A DNA stretch of 64,000 nt. Origin: Valencia hispanica (lineage: Eukaryota > Chordata > Actinopteri > Cyprinodontiformes > Valenciidae). This document shows, piece by piece, positions 46,374-57,908 of this stretch. Each line of letters begins with the position of its first letter. The stretch's first letter is position 1. Both the position numbers and the translations under genes were made by a program. Under the pieces are notes generated by a model. That model did not search any database, was not told the origin of the DNA, and saw only the letters and a program-made list of their open reading frames with translations. The stretch covers positions 9,803,193 to 9,867,192 of the forward strand of contig OY747702.1 of assembly GCA_963556495.2 (NCBI GenBank). Reading direction: 5' to 3'.

Positions 46374-46471
46374 TGTCAGCTACCCAGAATGGCATCTTCA
46401 CCTGTCTGAACACGAGAAGCACTCAGCCGAGCCTCAGCTCACAATCAGACTCCTCAGACCAAAACACTTAA
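46374..46471 (+). CDS. Weak candidate terminal exon
   Basis: A long pyrimidine tract ending CTTTCTTTTCCTCCAG is followed by an open stretch reading SATQNGIFTCLNTRSTQPSL and a Ser/Gln/Asp-rich end, stopping at TAA (46469-46471). The acceptor is good, but the peptide is low-complexity and matches nothing I know. It is on the opposite strand to the better exon at 40.4 kb. This may well be chance. Confidence 0.2.
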
Positions 46472-46959
46472 GTCATAAAGAACCAAAACAATTCTCTCTG
46501 TAGGTTCTGTCTTCACGCACACCCTGAGAACATGTTATGAGCTCAGTTGTCAAGCAGAGCACGTCAAACATAAACAGGAAACAAGTTAACGTTTGTTATT
46601 TTTTGTTCTGGTAACTCGTTTCTGAGAAAAGATTCTCTCGGAGGGAGGATAAACTTTGAGAACCCCCGATCTACATCATTGTTGCTGTGATTGTGTTCCG
46701 CTTAAGTCCCTCAGAGCTCAGGTCTGTCCTGGTCACTTTGTTGGTCACACAATGACCAACAAAATGTTTGCATGTTTCCTGTGTTTTCATAGTACCTATT
46801 GATCATTCAGCTTGCAACATATTTCCATTGTCAAATAAAAGGTCCATGTGTTTTCACGCTCAGCTTTCCAGTGGTCTCAGTCCTCAATTGTTGTTTTGAA
46901 ATACAAAAAGCCACCATCAATGCAGTTATTTCTACAGTTAAGTATTGAGCTGCAAAAGA

Positions 46960-47220
46960 AAGAAATGTGATGGAAACAAGTAGAGAGGGGAGGTCAGGGA
47001 AGGGATGGAGACCAGGAAGAACTGATACAAAGGATGAAAAAGGGAAGGACGCGAAGAGAGGAACATACTTAGGACACGAGAAAAAGAGGTTGAAAATAAT
47101 GGGCTTACCGAAGGAAGTAGAGACAAGGAGGGAAAGAATGAAGGTGACAAAGAAGAAACGATGGAAAGAAATAAAGGGAGGAAGCACAGATTGAAGTAAA
47201 TGAGGAAGGAAGGACACACT
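46960..47220 (+). repeat. Purine-rich (GA-biased) tract
   Basis: About 260 bp in which the plus strand is overwhelmingly A and G (for example GAGAGGGGAGGTCAGGGAAG and GGAAGGAAGG). This explains the overlapping long open frames on both strands there. It is a degenerate polypurine tract and probably not coding. Confidence 0.7.
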
Positions 47221-48222
47221 AAAGAAAGAAAGGTCACTGAATGTACACCATGGGATAAGGATTACGATCTGGGAATACAAATATTTTTCCATGTTGACAT
47301 TTTTTCAATAAAACTGTAATCGCTGCAGAGATATTCATTCTTCACACTCCGATCAACAAGCGGTCGTGTCCTGAATCACTCTCTTTGAACAAACAGAAAT
47401 GTAAGGTTTGGTAAAATGTCATATATGTAATTGTCATTGTGGTCATTGCGCACGTTTTAACAAACCTCTGATAAATCAGACCCGTTGTTTCTGCCGTTGG
47501 CACGAAGAGACAGAGGCTGGTGGCTAGGTTTAATCCCACCAGGTGTTCATAAAGTCTTCAACATATGATTCACTTTTAACTGGCACAGCAGGAGAGGTTC
47601 TTTCATCCTATACTCCACTTTTTTAATTTCTCACCACATTTATTGGAAGACACAAGTTTGTTTTTTTATTTGGCTGTATTATCTCAAAAGAGAAATCTTT
47701 CAGTTTTTCTCATCAGCTAACTTGTTTGTTGCTCACTGGTTAGCTTAAACTGGGTGAACATTTTGTAACCAGTAATCAAATCCAGTGTTGCTGTACAGTG
47801 GACAGGTGGGTTGTTTTTCTGGGATTTTGTGAAGTTCAGGTATTGTTCAGAATAGGTGAAAATAACCCGAGGATTTTACAGGTTTACTTTTTTTCTGCAA
47901 AACCAAAACTACACACCAAACTTTGTACAATTCCTCCTTTTGAAATAAAGCCTCACTGGGTCACAGAGGTAACTGCTGCTGATTATGATGCGTGTGTAAA
48001 CTCAGCAGGGGCTTTCTTGTTAAATCATTGTTCTCTATGGTGTAATTTTGATACATTATCCTGTGTGCCAGTATTGTTGAATTATTTATTATCGGAAAGA
48101 TCGGAACAGTTAAGGTCAATGCACCACTAGAAAAACTTTGTGAAAGTTCTGTGCCTCAGTTCTTGTAAGAAACGTCTCGATTAAACAGAACGTTGTTCTT
48201 GCTGCCTCAGGTAAAAGAAAAA

Positions 48223-49708
48223 TAAACTCAGCAAAAAAAGAAAAGTCCTCTGACTTTCAACTGTTTTTACTTTCAGTAAACTTAATGTGTGTAAATATTT
48301 GTATGAACACTAAAAGAGTCAACACCATAAGACATAAACTAAAAATGTTTCACAGACATGTGACTAACAGAAATAGAAGAATGTGTCCTTGAATGAAGGG
48401 AGGCTCAGAATCAAAAGTACCAGTCAGTATCTGGTGTGGCCACCAGCTGCTTGAAGTACTGCAGTGCATCTCCTCCTCATGGACTGGACCAGATTTGTCA
48501 GTTCTTGCTGTGAGATGTTACCCCACTCTTCCACCAAGGCACTTGCAAGTTCCTGGACATTTCTGGGGGGAATGGCCCTAGCCCTCACCCTGCGATCCAA
48601 CAGGTCCCAGACGTGCTCAATGGGATTGAGATCCGGGCTCTTCGCTGGCCATGGCAGAACACTGACATTGCTGTCATGCAGAAACTCACGCACAGAACGA
48701 GTTGTATGGCTGGTGGCATTGTCCTGCTGGAGGATCATGTCTGGATGAGCATGCATAAAGGGTACCACATGAGGGAGGAGGATGTCTTCCCTGTACCGCA
48801 AGGCATTGAGATTGCCTGCAATGACAACAAGCTCAGTCCGATGGTGATGTGATATACCGCCCCAGACCATGACGGACCTCCCACCTCCAAATCGATCCCG
48901 CTCCAGGGTACAGGCCTCGGTGTAACGCTCATTCCTTCGACGATAAACACGAATCCGTCCATCACCCCTGGTGAGACAAAACCGTGACTCATCAGTGAAG
49001 AGCACTTTTTGCCACTCCTGTCTGGTCCAGCGAAGGTGGGTTTGTGCCCATAGGCGGCGTTGTTGCTGGTGATGTCTGGTAAGGACCTGCCTTACAACAG
49101 GCCTACAAGCCCTCAGTCCAGCCTCTCTCAGCCTATTGCGGACAGTCTGAGCACTGATGGAGGGATTGTGTGTTCCTGGTGTGACTCGGGCAGTTGTTGG
49201 GGCCATCCTGTACCTGTCACACAGGTCTGATATTCGGATGTACCGATCCTGTGCAGGTGTTGTTACACGTGGTCTTCCACTGCGAGGATGATCAGCTGTC
49301 CTTCCTGTCTCCCTGTAGCGCTGTCTTAGGCGTCTCACAGTGCGGACATTAGCCACATCAGCAGTCCTCATGCCTCCCTGCAGCATGCCTAATGCACGTT
49401 CACGCAGATGAGCAGGGACCCTGGGCATCTTTCTTTGGGTGTTTTTCACAGTCGGTAGACAAGTCTCTTTAGTGTCCTGCGTTTTTAGAACTGTGACCTT
49501 AAATGCCTACTTTCTGTAAGCTGTTAAGGTCTTAACGACCATTCCACAGGTGCATGTTAATTAATTGATTATGGTTAATTGAACATGCATGGAAAACATT
49601 GTTTAAACCCTTTACAATGAAGATCTGTAAAGTTATTTGGATTTTTACAACATTATTGTTGAAATACACAGTCCTGAAAAGGGGTTGTTTCTTTTTTTGC
49701 TGAGTTTA
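48223..49708 (-). mobile_element. Tc1-like transposon with intact transposase frame
   Basis: Termini are inverted copies of at least 20 bp (TAAACTCAGCAAAAAAAGAA at left and its complement at right) with TA at each end. The total is 1486 bp. A truncated second copy of the same family is at 56740-57248 and matches it closely. With intact ends and a full-length frame this is the best-preserved transposon in the window. Confidence 0.93.
48424..49449 (-). CDS. Tc1-family DD34E transposase (341 aa)
   Basis: The frame is uninterrupted from ATG at 49449 to the stop, at normal family length (about 340 aa). The DNA-binding half holds LRERALGMLQGGMRTADVAN (residues 15-34), RRLRQRYRETGRTADHPRSG and the GRPR hook at 58-61. 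The catalytic half has FTDESRF (Asp153), a glycine-rich FGGGRSVMVWGG (187-198), LQQDNATSH (Asp243) and SPDLNPIEHVWD (Glu278). Thirty-four residues separate Asp243 from Glu278, giving DD34E. It would bind the terminal repeats and move the element at TA sites in the nucleus. One oddity: the first helix-turn-helix is five residues shorter than in the 30.5-kb transposase, so DNA binding may be impaired. Confidence 0.93.
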   Translation of the reverse strand: MKNTQRKMPRVPAHLRERALGMLQGGMRTADVANVRTVRRLRQRYRETGRTADHPRSGRPRVTTPAQDRYIRISDLCDRYRMAPTTARVTPGTHNPSISAQTVRNRLREAGLRACRPVVRQVLTRHHQQQRRLWAQTHLRWTRQEWQKVLFTDESRFCLTRGDGRIRVYRRRNERYTEACTLERDRFGGGRSVMVWGGISHHHRTELVVIAGNLNALRYREDILLPHVVPFMHAHPDMILQQDNATSHTTRSVREFLHDSNVSVLPWPAKSPDLNPIEHVWDLLDRRVRARAIPPRNVQELASALVEEWGNISQQELTNLVQSMRRRCTAVLQAAGGHTRY

Positions 49709-49833
49709 TCTGTGCTAATGTGTCGTCCTTTACCTCCTTATATGGAGAGTGTGTCTTCTGTGTGTGCCCTGCAGGTCCTGGGGGCCACGTCCAATCATTC
49801 TAACTGGGAGCACCAGATGTGGATGTTTAAAAC

Positions 49834-50983
49834 TAAAGTTGAGCCGGATATCGGCTGAAACGAGTATCCGGTACGGATAAAGCACTTTGGCAGAGTCCGA
49901 GTATCATATGAGTAATACGAGTCAATATCTGTGCTCAGATTGAATAAAAATCCTCATTGCGTAGCTGACTGTGTCTGCGTTCTGGTCACAGCGCCGCTCT
50001 ACTACACACTCACCCACACACAGACATACAACACTGAGAAGAGAAAAGAAGAGAAGCGAAGCGAACAGCACTTTATCTCTTTCTCTCCCGCATTTGTTTT
50101 TTACTGTAGTACTACTTACTTATTAACCAGTAGAGTTTTGGTAAACGTGGGTTTGTTCAGACGTGGTGCTGCTTGGTAGATTGCGACTCGCGTCTCTGCC
50201 TGTCGGAGATTCTTTTTTTCTTTTTTAAACCGTCGGCTGGCTCTAACCAGTTTTTTTTTTTACTTCACTCACTCAGTGTCTGACACTTTCTTGCTGTATT
50301 TCATTAAAAAAAGGAAGTAGTGGTATAAAACCATATTATAAATTATTTGGCTACATACGTACTCTCTTTGTCTCTCTGCCGGTCATCTGAGGTTTTTGTT
50401 TTTTTAACCTTCAGCTGGTTCTAACCAGTTTGTCTTACTTCACGCACTGAGTGACACTTTCTTGCTGTATTTTATAAAAATAAAGGTATAAATAATATTA
50501 GGCTACAAATTAAGCTACACACACACAGACACACATACCTGGTGTGAAAATAAAAAAGAACCCAATTTTTTTTAAATCACACTGATCATAAAAAAGTTAA
50601 AAGTTAAAAAAAGAAAGTAATGTTGAGATGAAAACTCTTGTTCATTACATTTTACTTCATAATTGCAACCACGTGTTTTCATTGTTGCAAAACTTGTTCT
50701 GTATATAGTTTGTTTGTTATCGTGATCAAAACCATTGATCTGAAGCTCAATGCTGATGCTGTCATGTAAATAGTTTTCTAATCAGCAATAAATATAACAA
50801 TTTCTGATCAACCCATATCAATTGCATGTTTAAAATGACGTTAAAGCACCGCCCATTTTAAGACAACTCGACCCACTTCCTGATTAAGCCCCGCCCCGCC
50901 CAGTCCGAGTCCAGATACGGATACAGATATTTCATATGGTTAACAGATACAGATACAGATAATGCTGTACTCACTCATCCCTA
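49834..50983. mobile_element. hAT-type non-autonomous element with 8-bp duplication
   Basis: The 8-bp direct repeat TTTAAAAC flanks it (49826-49833 and 50984-50991). The left end reads TAAAGTTGAGCCGGATATCG and the right end, read inward, TAGGGATGAGTGAGTACAGC, a short imperfect inverted pair. Near both ends there are GAGTCCGAGT/GATACGGATACAGATA repeats. The interior has no transposase frame. An 8-bp duplication is the hAT signature. Confidence 0.75.
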
Positions 50984-51416
50984 TTTAAAACCAGCTAATT
51001 GAATCTGCCTCAGGCTTCCTTCTCACCACGTTTTGCATGTTTAGCTCTTATGTTCTCCAGTTGCCTTCTCAGCTTTACGGAAGTATTTACTTTAAATGTG
51101 ACACTGCTGTTGCACTAAAGTAATATAAAAATCATGGTCTGTATGATCAATGTGTTAAGAGCAACCACAGCTCTGACTGACTTCCCTTTTTTTTCTCCCT
51201 GAACACCACAGACGGTACTAGCAGGATGAGATGTCTTTCAAACACTTCTGAGCTTTGCTGCAGACAGCAGCAGAATTATATCCATTGATCCCAAAACATC
51301 AGCCCAGCTACCACTGCCTAGGGGAAAAAAAGAAAAAAAACATTCTGACAACAAGATAACTAAACCACCGCTCTTTTCTGACACACTGATGTGTGGCGGG
51401 AACATTTTTTTCCACT

Positions 51417-51557
51417 TCAATTCAATTTAATTCAGTTTATTTATATAGCGCAGATTCACAACAGATGTCATCTCAAGGCACTTAACAAGAAGTCATTTCA
51501 ATACATTTATACAAATATTCCAATCAGTTAAAAAGTTTCCTATTTAAAAATTGTTTA
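51417..51557 (-). mobile_element. L2-like LINE, copy 5 (tail only)
   Basis: The sequence CAATTCAATTTAATTCAG onward through ACAACAGATGTCATCTCAAG and ACAAGAAGTCATTTCAATAC to AGTTTCCTATTTAAA matches the last 140 bp of copy 3. It is a very short 5'-truncated insertion. Confidence 0.88.
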
Positions 51558-51979
51558 AGTGAGGACTGCTGGGTCCTCACTTACCTGCATAATCAAGAGG
51601 GACTGCACACGTGTCACAACTAAAACCCACTTTAACTGAAAAGCGGTGCAGGACGTCTAGGGAGCACCATGAAAAAACACTGAATTATTTAAAACACCTT
51701 TCAGTTTTGAGCTACTGGTAAACCACCATTGTGGAAATGATTTTAACCAGTCTGTATTTAATATAACCTGCTCTAATTTATGGTGAAGAATTGACATAAT
51801 TGTTATTTGTCAAATGTTTTAAATGCAAATTCTACCTTTATATTTATTCCCAATTAAAATGGCTAAAATCCCCACTGAACTGCCGTCTCAGCATTTTAAA
51901 GGTTTGTCCAGATTAGAGCACAGACATAAGTTTAGTGAGCTCCTGACTGTTAGAGCAAGAAATGAACACTGTGGTAGCA

Positions 51980-53152
51980 GGCACGTGCAGGGGGGTGGCT
52001 GTGGGGGCTTGGGTACCTGCCCCTTTCCTCCATGATGTACCAAGTGCCCTTTTTTTGTTTTTGGAGGCGTGTGTTGAGGCCTGCCTTTGCCCCTCAACAG
52101 TAACATTTAACTATTAATAATTTAGATGAATAAAATAATCTGGCTGCCATCAGTCACATGATAACCTTTAACCAATGCTCTTCCTTGACATGCCACTTCC
52201 TCCGCTTTGCTTGGCGAGTGAGGCTGTGGTAAGACCGTAAGTAGGGTATACAATATACAACTCAGGAGTACTACATTACTATATACACGTTGGCTGGGAG
52301 AAATAAAATAACACAGACTCAGTCAGTCCCTCCACTCTGGGTCAGGCAGCCTTCCATCACTTTAACACGCAGGTACAGCCTACCTTAGGTTTGCTCTCCG
52401 CTCCCCCAGGCTCCAGTCCTCACAGCTACACACAGGATCTCGGCCGGGGCTGAGCGGCCGTGAATGAAGTGAAGTTACTGCTGTGGACCCAGAGCTGCTA
52501 AAAGGTTGGGGCCGTAGCATTTCCAGTTCACATCTAAAAATGTAACATAAATACTGGCCTAAAAGTACAGCACGGACAAGTTGGACCACAGCAAGTATGG
52601 AAAGCAATTCGATAAATCAAAAAGTCCAAAAATGGATATTTATACATGTGAAGATTTGAATAAAGCTTTAGATGGATTTGTCAAATCAATGCATCTATTC
52701 TCATCCTAATAAATACAATAAAAAATACTTTTCATATTTAAATTATTAGAAGTGTTAATAATATGTTTTACCCAACGGCTGTGAGAGGAAGATTTTTCAT
52801 TTTGATTTATTTGATCCTTACACTTTAAAAATCTAAATCACTCAGATGTGCTAACACTACAATAGAAAAGTAGAGTTTGCCCGCACACGCTCAGATCAAC
52901 ACAGCCCAGCAGCAGCGTCTCAACAGCAACATTGTACCCCATCAGATACAAAAACAGGGCTACTTTTACTTTGCATGGTCCTTATCTGATGACGATGGTA
53001 TATTATGTTGCAATTCCCAATGAGACTCTTGATGAATATCGGTTGTTGTTATTAAGGATGGTGTACTAGAAGTTATGTTGTTGTAAAGTGTTTTAAAATC
53101 TTGCTCTATGTGCTCTAACCTTGAGCACCTGCCCCTCTAAAGGTCTTTGCAC
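51980..53152. mobile_element. hAT-like non-autonomous element
   Basis: GGTAGCA occurs directly outside both ends (51973-51979 and 53153-53159). The left end reads GCACGTGCAGGGGGGTGG with GGGTACCTGCCCC nearby. The right end has GAGCACCTGCCCCTCTAAAG and TTTGCACG, so CACCTGCCCC-type words mark both ends. Seven identical bases are one short of the usual hAT duplication. No transposase was seen. Confidence 0.55.
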
Positions 53153-53159
53153 GGTAGCA

Positions 53160-55959
53160 TCTGTCATTGGTAAGAAGATTGTAATAGATTTAGTCTGTTT
53201 AGGGATTTCAAGAAGTCTCCAAGTCAGCCGCCGTATGGATGATAGTGTACAAGTGGAAAATAATTAAATCATCTTTCAGCACGGCCAGGTCTGGCGGTTC
53301 AATCAATCTAACCCTGAATGCAGACCACAAGATGCTGAATGACGAGGTCTCCAAAAAGCTCTAAATGTCATAACAGCACCTAGAGCGGGCTGTTCCATAC
53401 TGATGATGGGATGCCTGTACAGGAAACTTTTGCTCTCTAACAGAATAATTTCAGAGAAATTGTTTTTTGTGCCACCCATGTGAGGCTGATGAGATACGCA
53501 AATTTCACACACGCTCACTCAGTGCGTGTTCTGGCCTGTGCTCAACTCTAACAATCTCTTGCTCCACCTGCTCTGTGCTCACACGCCCTCCACGTTGACT
53601 CTCCTGCCCTCTGTGCTCTCTGTCCTCGCAACCTAAAGTGTATGCAAACGAAACACACCACCAGCCAATCACAGACGGGTCTTTCTCATCCAATCTGAGG
53701 ATTTTGTAGTACTCAGAAATTACAAAACTAAACAACAGCAGGTTGGAGAAATTCAAGAGCACATGATAAACATTTAGATTTTGCAGCCCAACAATATTTA
53801 ATTAGGTGTGCAAATATGTTTCCTTACATTATACATTAATATTTCTAAATGTCTTGAGCTACTATGTGACGTGTGAAAAATGCTTTTGTCTCCTTATATA
53901 AGAGTTTATTTTCTTCTAACCCAATTTTGGTTTAACATTTTAAGAACATTGAATCGTTTTACAGTAGATTTTTGGAGGAAGACCCAGATGAAAACACACA
54001 TGTACATTCTTCATCTGAGCGCTGACAGCCAGCAGGCAGTCCTGGCGCTGCAGCCCAGGCCACCAGGCCCAGTGGGCGGGATGTAAATGTAAAAATGTCT
54101 TTGTCTAAATCACCTATTTTACTCACACAGCTCAGTCACTCACCTCATCCACTGTGTGTGCGCCTCTCTGTGACAGACGTTTAACCAGTTTTTGTACAAA
54201 TTAGACTGAGAGGTCATCTATTGGAGATGTCACACGGGCCTACTTGCCTGTAGTACATGGCTGATCATTATTGCCACAATTAGCGAAATAAACAAACACA
54301 TGATATCTGAAAGAGATACTGAAAAGGCAAAACCATATGAGTTTTACCCAAACCACACTGCCATCAATGGTTAGAAAAAATAGTTAAAAAAATGATTCCC
54401 CTCTCCTATATACCGTCTATTACAATCATATGCACATTGCGCTAATGAAGGGTTGACGTCATTTAGCGATTTTCCGTGACTTCTGGTACAGTCAATAGCT
54501 ACTTTCCATGCTGAGGAGTTGGCAACACCGCGTTCAAATTAGGTAGATGGTAGTTGATCTTCACAAGTCTGAAAAACTGTTCAAGAGCTTCCCACCTACA
54601 CTTCTGCTTTAATTTCATAATTAGGTGAAATTATTGTATATGAATAGTTACCCTACATTTGGTGATTAAGACACTTGTTGGATTTGAAAATTGTTCCCTT
54701 TTGTCCACTAGAAAAGTTCAGTTTTGTAGTTCTGGACCAAAGTGCGTCTAACATTTGGTCAGCCCTAAAACGAGAGATGCTCAGATGAAGCTGAAACAAT
54801 GTTCAGCATTTCCCTGCTAGCGAGGCAGAGAGCGAGCTAATAGGCTACACAGCTGGATTATGAGCAAGATGTTTACTTTGTGTTGCTAATAGAGTAATTG
54901 TGCTGTGAGTAACAAATATATTAACAGCTTTTCTCCTTTTTTTCTGCATCTCTCCATAACTTTTTGTTTGCTATGAGCGAAGTCTATTTTAAAAAGTGAC
55001 AAATCATCAGTTCTAGCTAGGAGCACGGCTATTAGTTCATTATTCTCTGTGGCAACAGGTATTTACTGGTGATTGCTAACTTGCTGGAATAATGCTGAGA
55101 TACTTCAGTCTTAATTATGTGTTTGCATTCATTAATCCATTAGTCATCTTTCCTTGGCTGAGAGCGATTACAAATGCTGTAAAGCTAAATGCATGCAAAG
55201 ACACACACTATTAATTCTCTTTACCAAATGGAACTTTTGAGCTAAAATTTAATGTAGCAATATGAAAAGATAGGAAGTCTTTTTTAGCACTTTTTAAACT
55301 ATTTTTTGGTAATTTTAGCCGGACAGTTTATTGAAAAGCAAAAATTTCAAAACGTGTTTTTAGCTTAATTTCTGTGTGTCATGTTTATATTTCTCTTTAC
55401 TGACTTCAGAAATACAACTAGTTAAACATTTTATGTGACTGACTTTACATCAAAACTTTAATGAAAATGCCTTATTTTAGGCTAATCCATGCTTATAGAT
55501 CAATTGACTTGGTGAAATATTAGTGTAGTGATAGTTAACGAAATGAAATTCAGTTTTTTTCATATTGAAAATATGATAAATGCTTTCTCACTTAACAAGG
55601 GAAAAAAAGGTCAAATTCATATCTTGTTGAATGGATCCCAAATCAATTCAGCTTATTCCAGTACAATCTAGTCAAATAGTACTTTGAGTTCATTAGTGGC
55701 AATCAGTAATTTGGTCATTACAAATGATCTTGCATTTCAGTATATTATTAACTTAGTGCTTGTCACCCTTGCATTAGTGTGATGACACTGATACGAAAAG
55801 GGAGTGTATTCCACAAAGCCTGGTGATCTACTTGGATGAAGATCCACACCCTCTAAGGAGTATCTGGTAAGTTTATCAGACTTTATTTCCTAGCTTCAAA
55901 CTGAGGAAGATCCATCCCACACAAACTCATCTTGTATTCAGATAAGCCTCTATCTTCCT
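53160..55959. other. About 2.8 kb without recognisable gene
   Basis: AT-rich, unique-looking DNA. Open frames of up to 85 codons show no motif. Confidence 0.4.
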
Positions 55960-56700
55960 CTTCTTTCTGTTTTTCCCTTCAGGGGTCACCACAATGAATC
56001 ATCTGTCTCCATTTAGTCCTTTCCTCTACCCTTACAACAACTAACTTCATCTCCTCTTTCCCCACATCTATAAATCTCCTTTTTGGTCTTCTCTCTCTGC
56101 CTCCTGCCTGGTGGCTCCAACCTCAGCTTCCTTCTACCGATATAATTGTCGCCTCTCCTCTGAACATGTCCGAACCTTCTCAGTCTGGCCTCTCTGACTT
56201 TATCTCCAAAACATCTAACATGAGCTGTCCCTCTGATGTAATCATTCCTGATCCTATCCATCCTCATCACTCCCAAAGAGAATCTCAACATCTTGAGTTT
56301 TGCAACCTCCAGTTCTGCTTCCTTTTTTTTTTCCTCATTGGTACTGTCTCTAAACGTACATCGCTGGTCTCACTACTGTCTTGTACACATTTCCTTTAAT
56401 CCTTGCTGAAACCCTTTTATCACACATCACACCTGACACTTTTCTCCAACCATTCCAACCAGCTTGCACACGCTTCTTCACCTCTCTTCAACACTCTCTG
56501 TTGCTTTGGACCGTTGACCCTTAGTGCATAAAGTCCTCTACCTTCTTTACTTCTACTCCCTGTAACTTCACCGTTCCAGTTGTGTGTCTCATATACACAC
56601 ACGTCTTGCTGCGACCAATCTCCACTCATCTCTTTTCCAGGGCATACCTCCACCCAAAGTACAAATTACACCAAATCTTTTGGGGGAGTCATTTTTCTTT
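55960..56700 (-). mobile_element. RTE-like LINE fragment (C-terminal ORF2)
   Basis: On the minus strand 56291-56013 reads MLRFSLGVMRMDRIRNDYIR, then VREARLRRFGHVQRRGDNYI and RRKLRLEPPGRRQRE. This is the C-terminal part of a LINE protein very widespread in fish, with the conserved RLRRFGHV.RR block. Another frame (56550-56420) gives VLKRGEEACASWLEWLEKSV, the segment just upstream. Frameshifts and stops show it is dead, and no RT core is left. It ends at the edge of the Tc1 fragment at 56740. Confidence 0.75.
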
Positions 56701-56739
56701 CGTCCTGCATTGCGATTTCCAAATTCACCTGCACACACA

Positions 56740-57248
56740 TAAACTCAGCAAAAAAGAAACGTCCTCTGACTTTCAACTGTTTTTACTTTCAGTGAACTTA
56801 ATGTGTGTACATATTTGTATGAACACTAAAAGAGTCAACACCATAAGACATAAACTAAAAATGTTTCACAGACATGTGACTAACAGACATAGAAGAATGT
56901 GTCCTTGAATGAAGGGAGGCTCAGAATCAAAAGTACCAGTCAGTATCTGGTGTGGCCACCAGCTGCTTGAAGTACTGCAGTGCATCTCCTCCTCATGGAC
57001 TGGACCAGATTTGTCAGTTCTTGCTGTGAGATGTTACCCCACTCTTCCACCAAGGGACTTGCAAGTTCCTGGACATTTCTGGGGGGAATGGCCCTAGCCC
57101 TCACCCTGCAATCCAACAGGTCCCAGACGTGGTCAATGGGATTGAGATCCGGGCTCTTCGCTGGCCATGGCAGAACACTGACATTGCTGTCAGGCAGAAA
57201 CTCACACACAGAACGAGCAGTATGGCTGGTGGCATTGTCCTGCTGGAT
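56740..57248 (-). mobile_element. Truncated second copy of the 48.2-kb Tc1 family
   Basis: It begins with the same terminus (TAAACTCAGCAAAAAAG) and matches 48223-48735 almost base for base. It stops after GGCATTGTCCTGCTGGA, where the palindrome array follows. The 89-codon frame (57209-56940) covers the transposase C-terminus, including SPDLNPIDHVWD, in which the catalytic Glu is replaced by Asp (GAG to GAC). The N-terminal two thirds and the right inverted repeat are gone. Confidence 0.9.
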
Positions 57249-57260
57249 GGCAACAGGCTC

Positions 57261-57908
57261 ACTAGTTAACTAGTTCATGCATCCTTTTTCCAAACTAGTT
57301 AATTAGTGACATCATAAATGCATACTAGTAAACTAGTTCAAGCCTAAATTCACACTAGTCAGCTAGTGGCGCAGAATTCTAATTAGGAGGCGGAGAATTC
57401 TTGAAAATGAGGCTTTCTATTGGCTCCCTATGTCCAAATAAAATATGACAACCAATCACAGCAGAGAATTTCACAAAATCCCACCCAAAACATTTGCATG
57501 TGGCACACAAGTTAACATGCTGGCCAAAGAAACTTTAGCTAGTAAACTAGTAGCTTCAGTGTGACACTTACATTTAAATTACTGAAGGCAGAACTGCTCA
57601 CTAGTTAACTAGTGAAGACACAAATGCCCACTAGTTAACTAGTGAGGTCTAAAAAGTGTCACTAGTTTACTAGTGTGCCCCAAAACACCCACTAGTTAAC
57701 CAGTGAAGCCATTTCAGCCCCACTAGTTAACTAGTGAGATGCCAAAATGGTCACTTATTAACATGGAAAGGCAAAAATACCCCCTAGTTTATTAGTGAGG
57801 GTGTTGCGGGCCTTACTAGTTAACTAGTGGTATGCATATTTCCATTCACTAGTAAACTAGTTACACCTAAAAAAACAAACAAGCTGACAATTTTTGTCCA
57901 CTAGTTAA
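57261..57908. repeat. Array of 16-bp palindromes at a 30-31 bp period
   Basis: Copies or near-copies of the perfect palindrome CACTAGTTAACTAGTG start at about 57261, 57294, 57323 and 57353, then 57537, 57599, 57629, 57660, 57690, 57721, 57752, 57782, 57814, 57847 and 57899. Neighbouring starts are 29-33 bp apart. Spacers of 14-15 bp are variable but share GTGA and AAAATG/GCCC words. The last unit is cut after CACTAGTTAA by the retroviral LTR. It is a palindromic minisatellite; its function is unknown. Confidence 0.9.

Larger units (their letters stand above)
45301..48222. other. No gene recognised (low-complexity tracts)
   Basis: Mostly unique-looking DNA. Two items inside are listed separately: a possible terminal exon (46374-46471) and a purine-rich tract (46960-47220). 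Confidence 0.4.

Noticed and set aside
46831..47292. Phe/Ser/Leu-rich 153-codon frame, membrane-protein-like
   Set aside because: It is the complement of a polypurine tract, which automatically encodes F, S, L and P.
57261..57908. Repeat-spacer layout resembling a CRISPR array
   Set aside because: The repeats are perfect palindromes with 14-15 bp semi-conserved spacers in vertebrate DNA, with no cas genes. It is a palindromic minisatellite.
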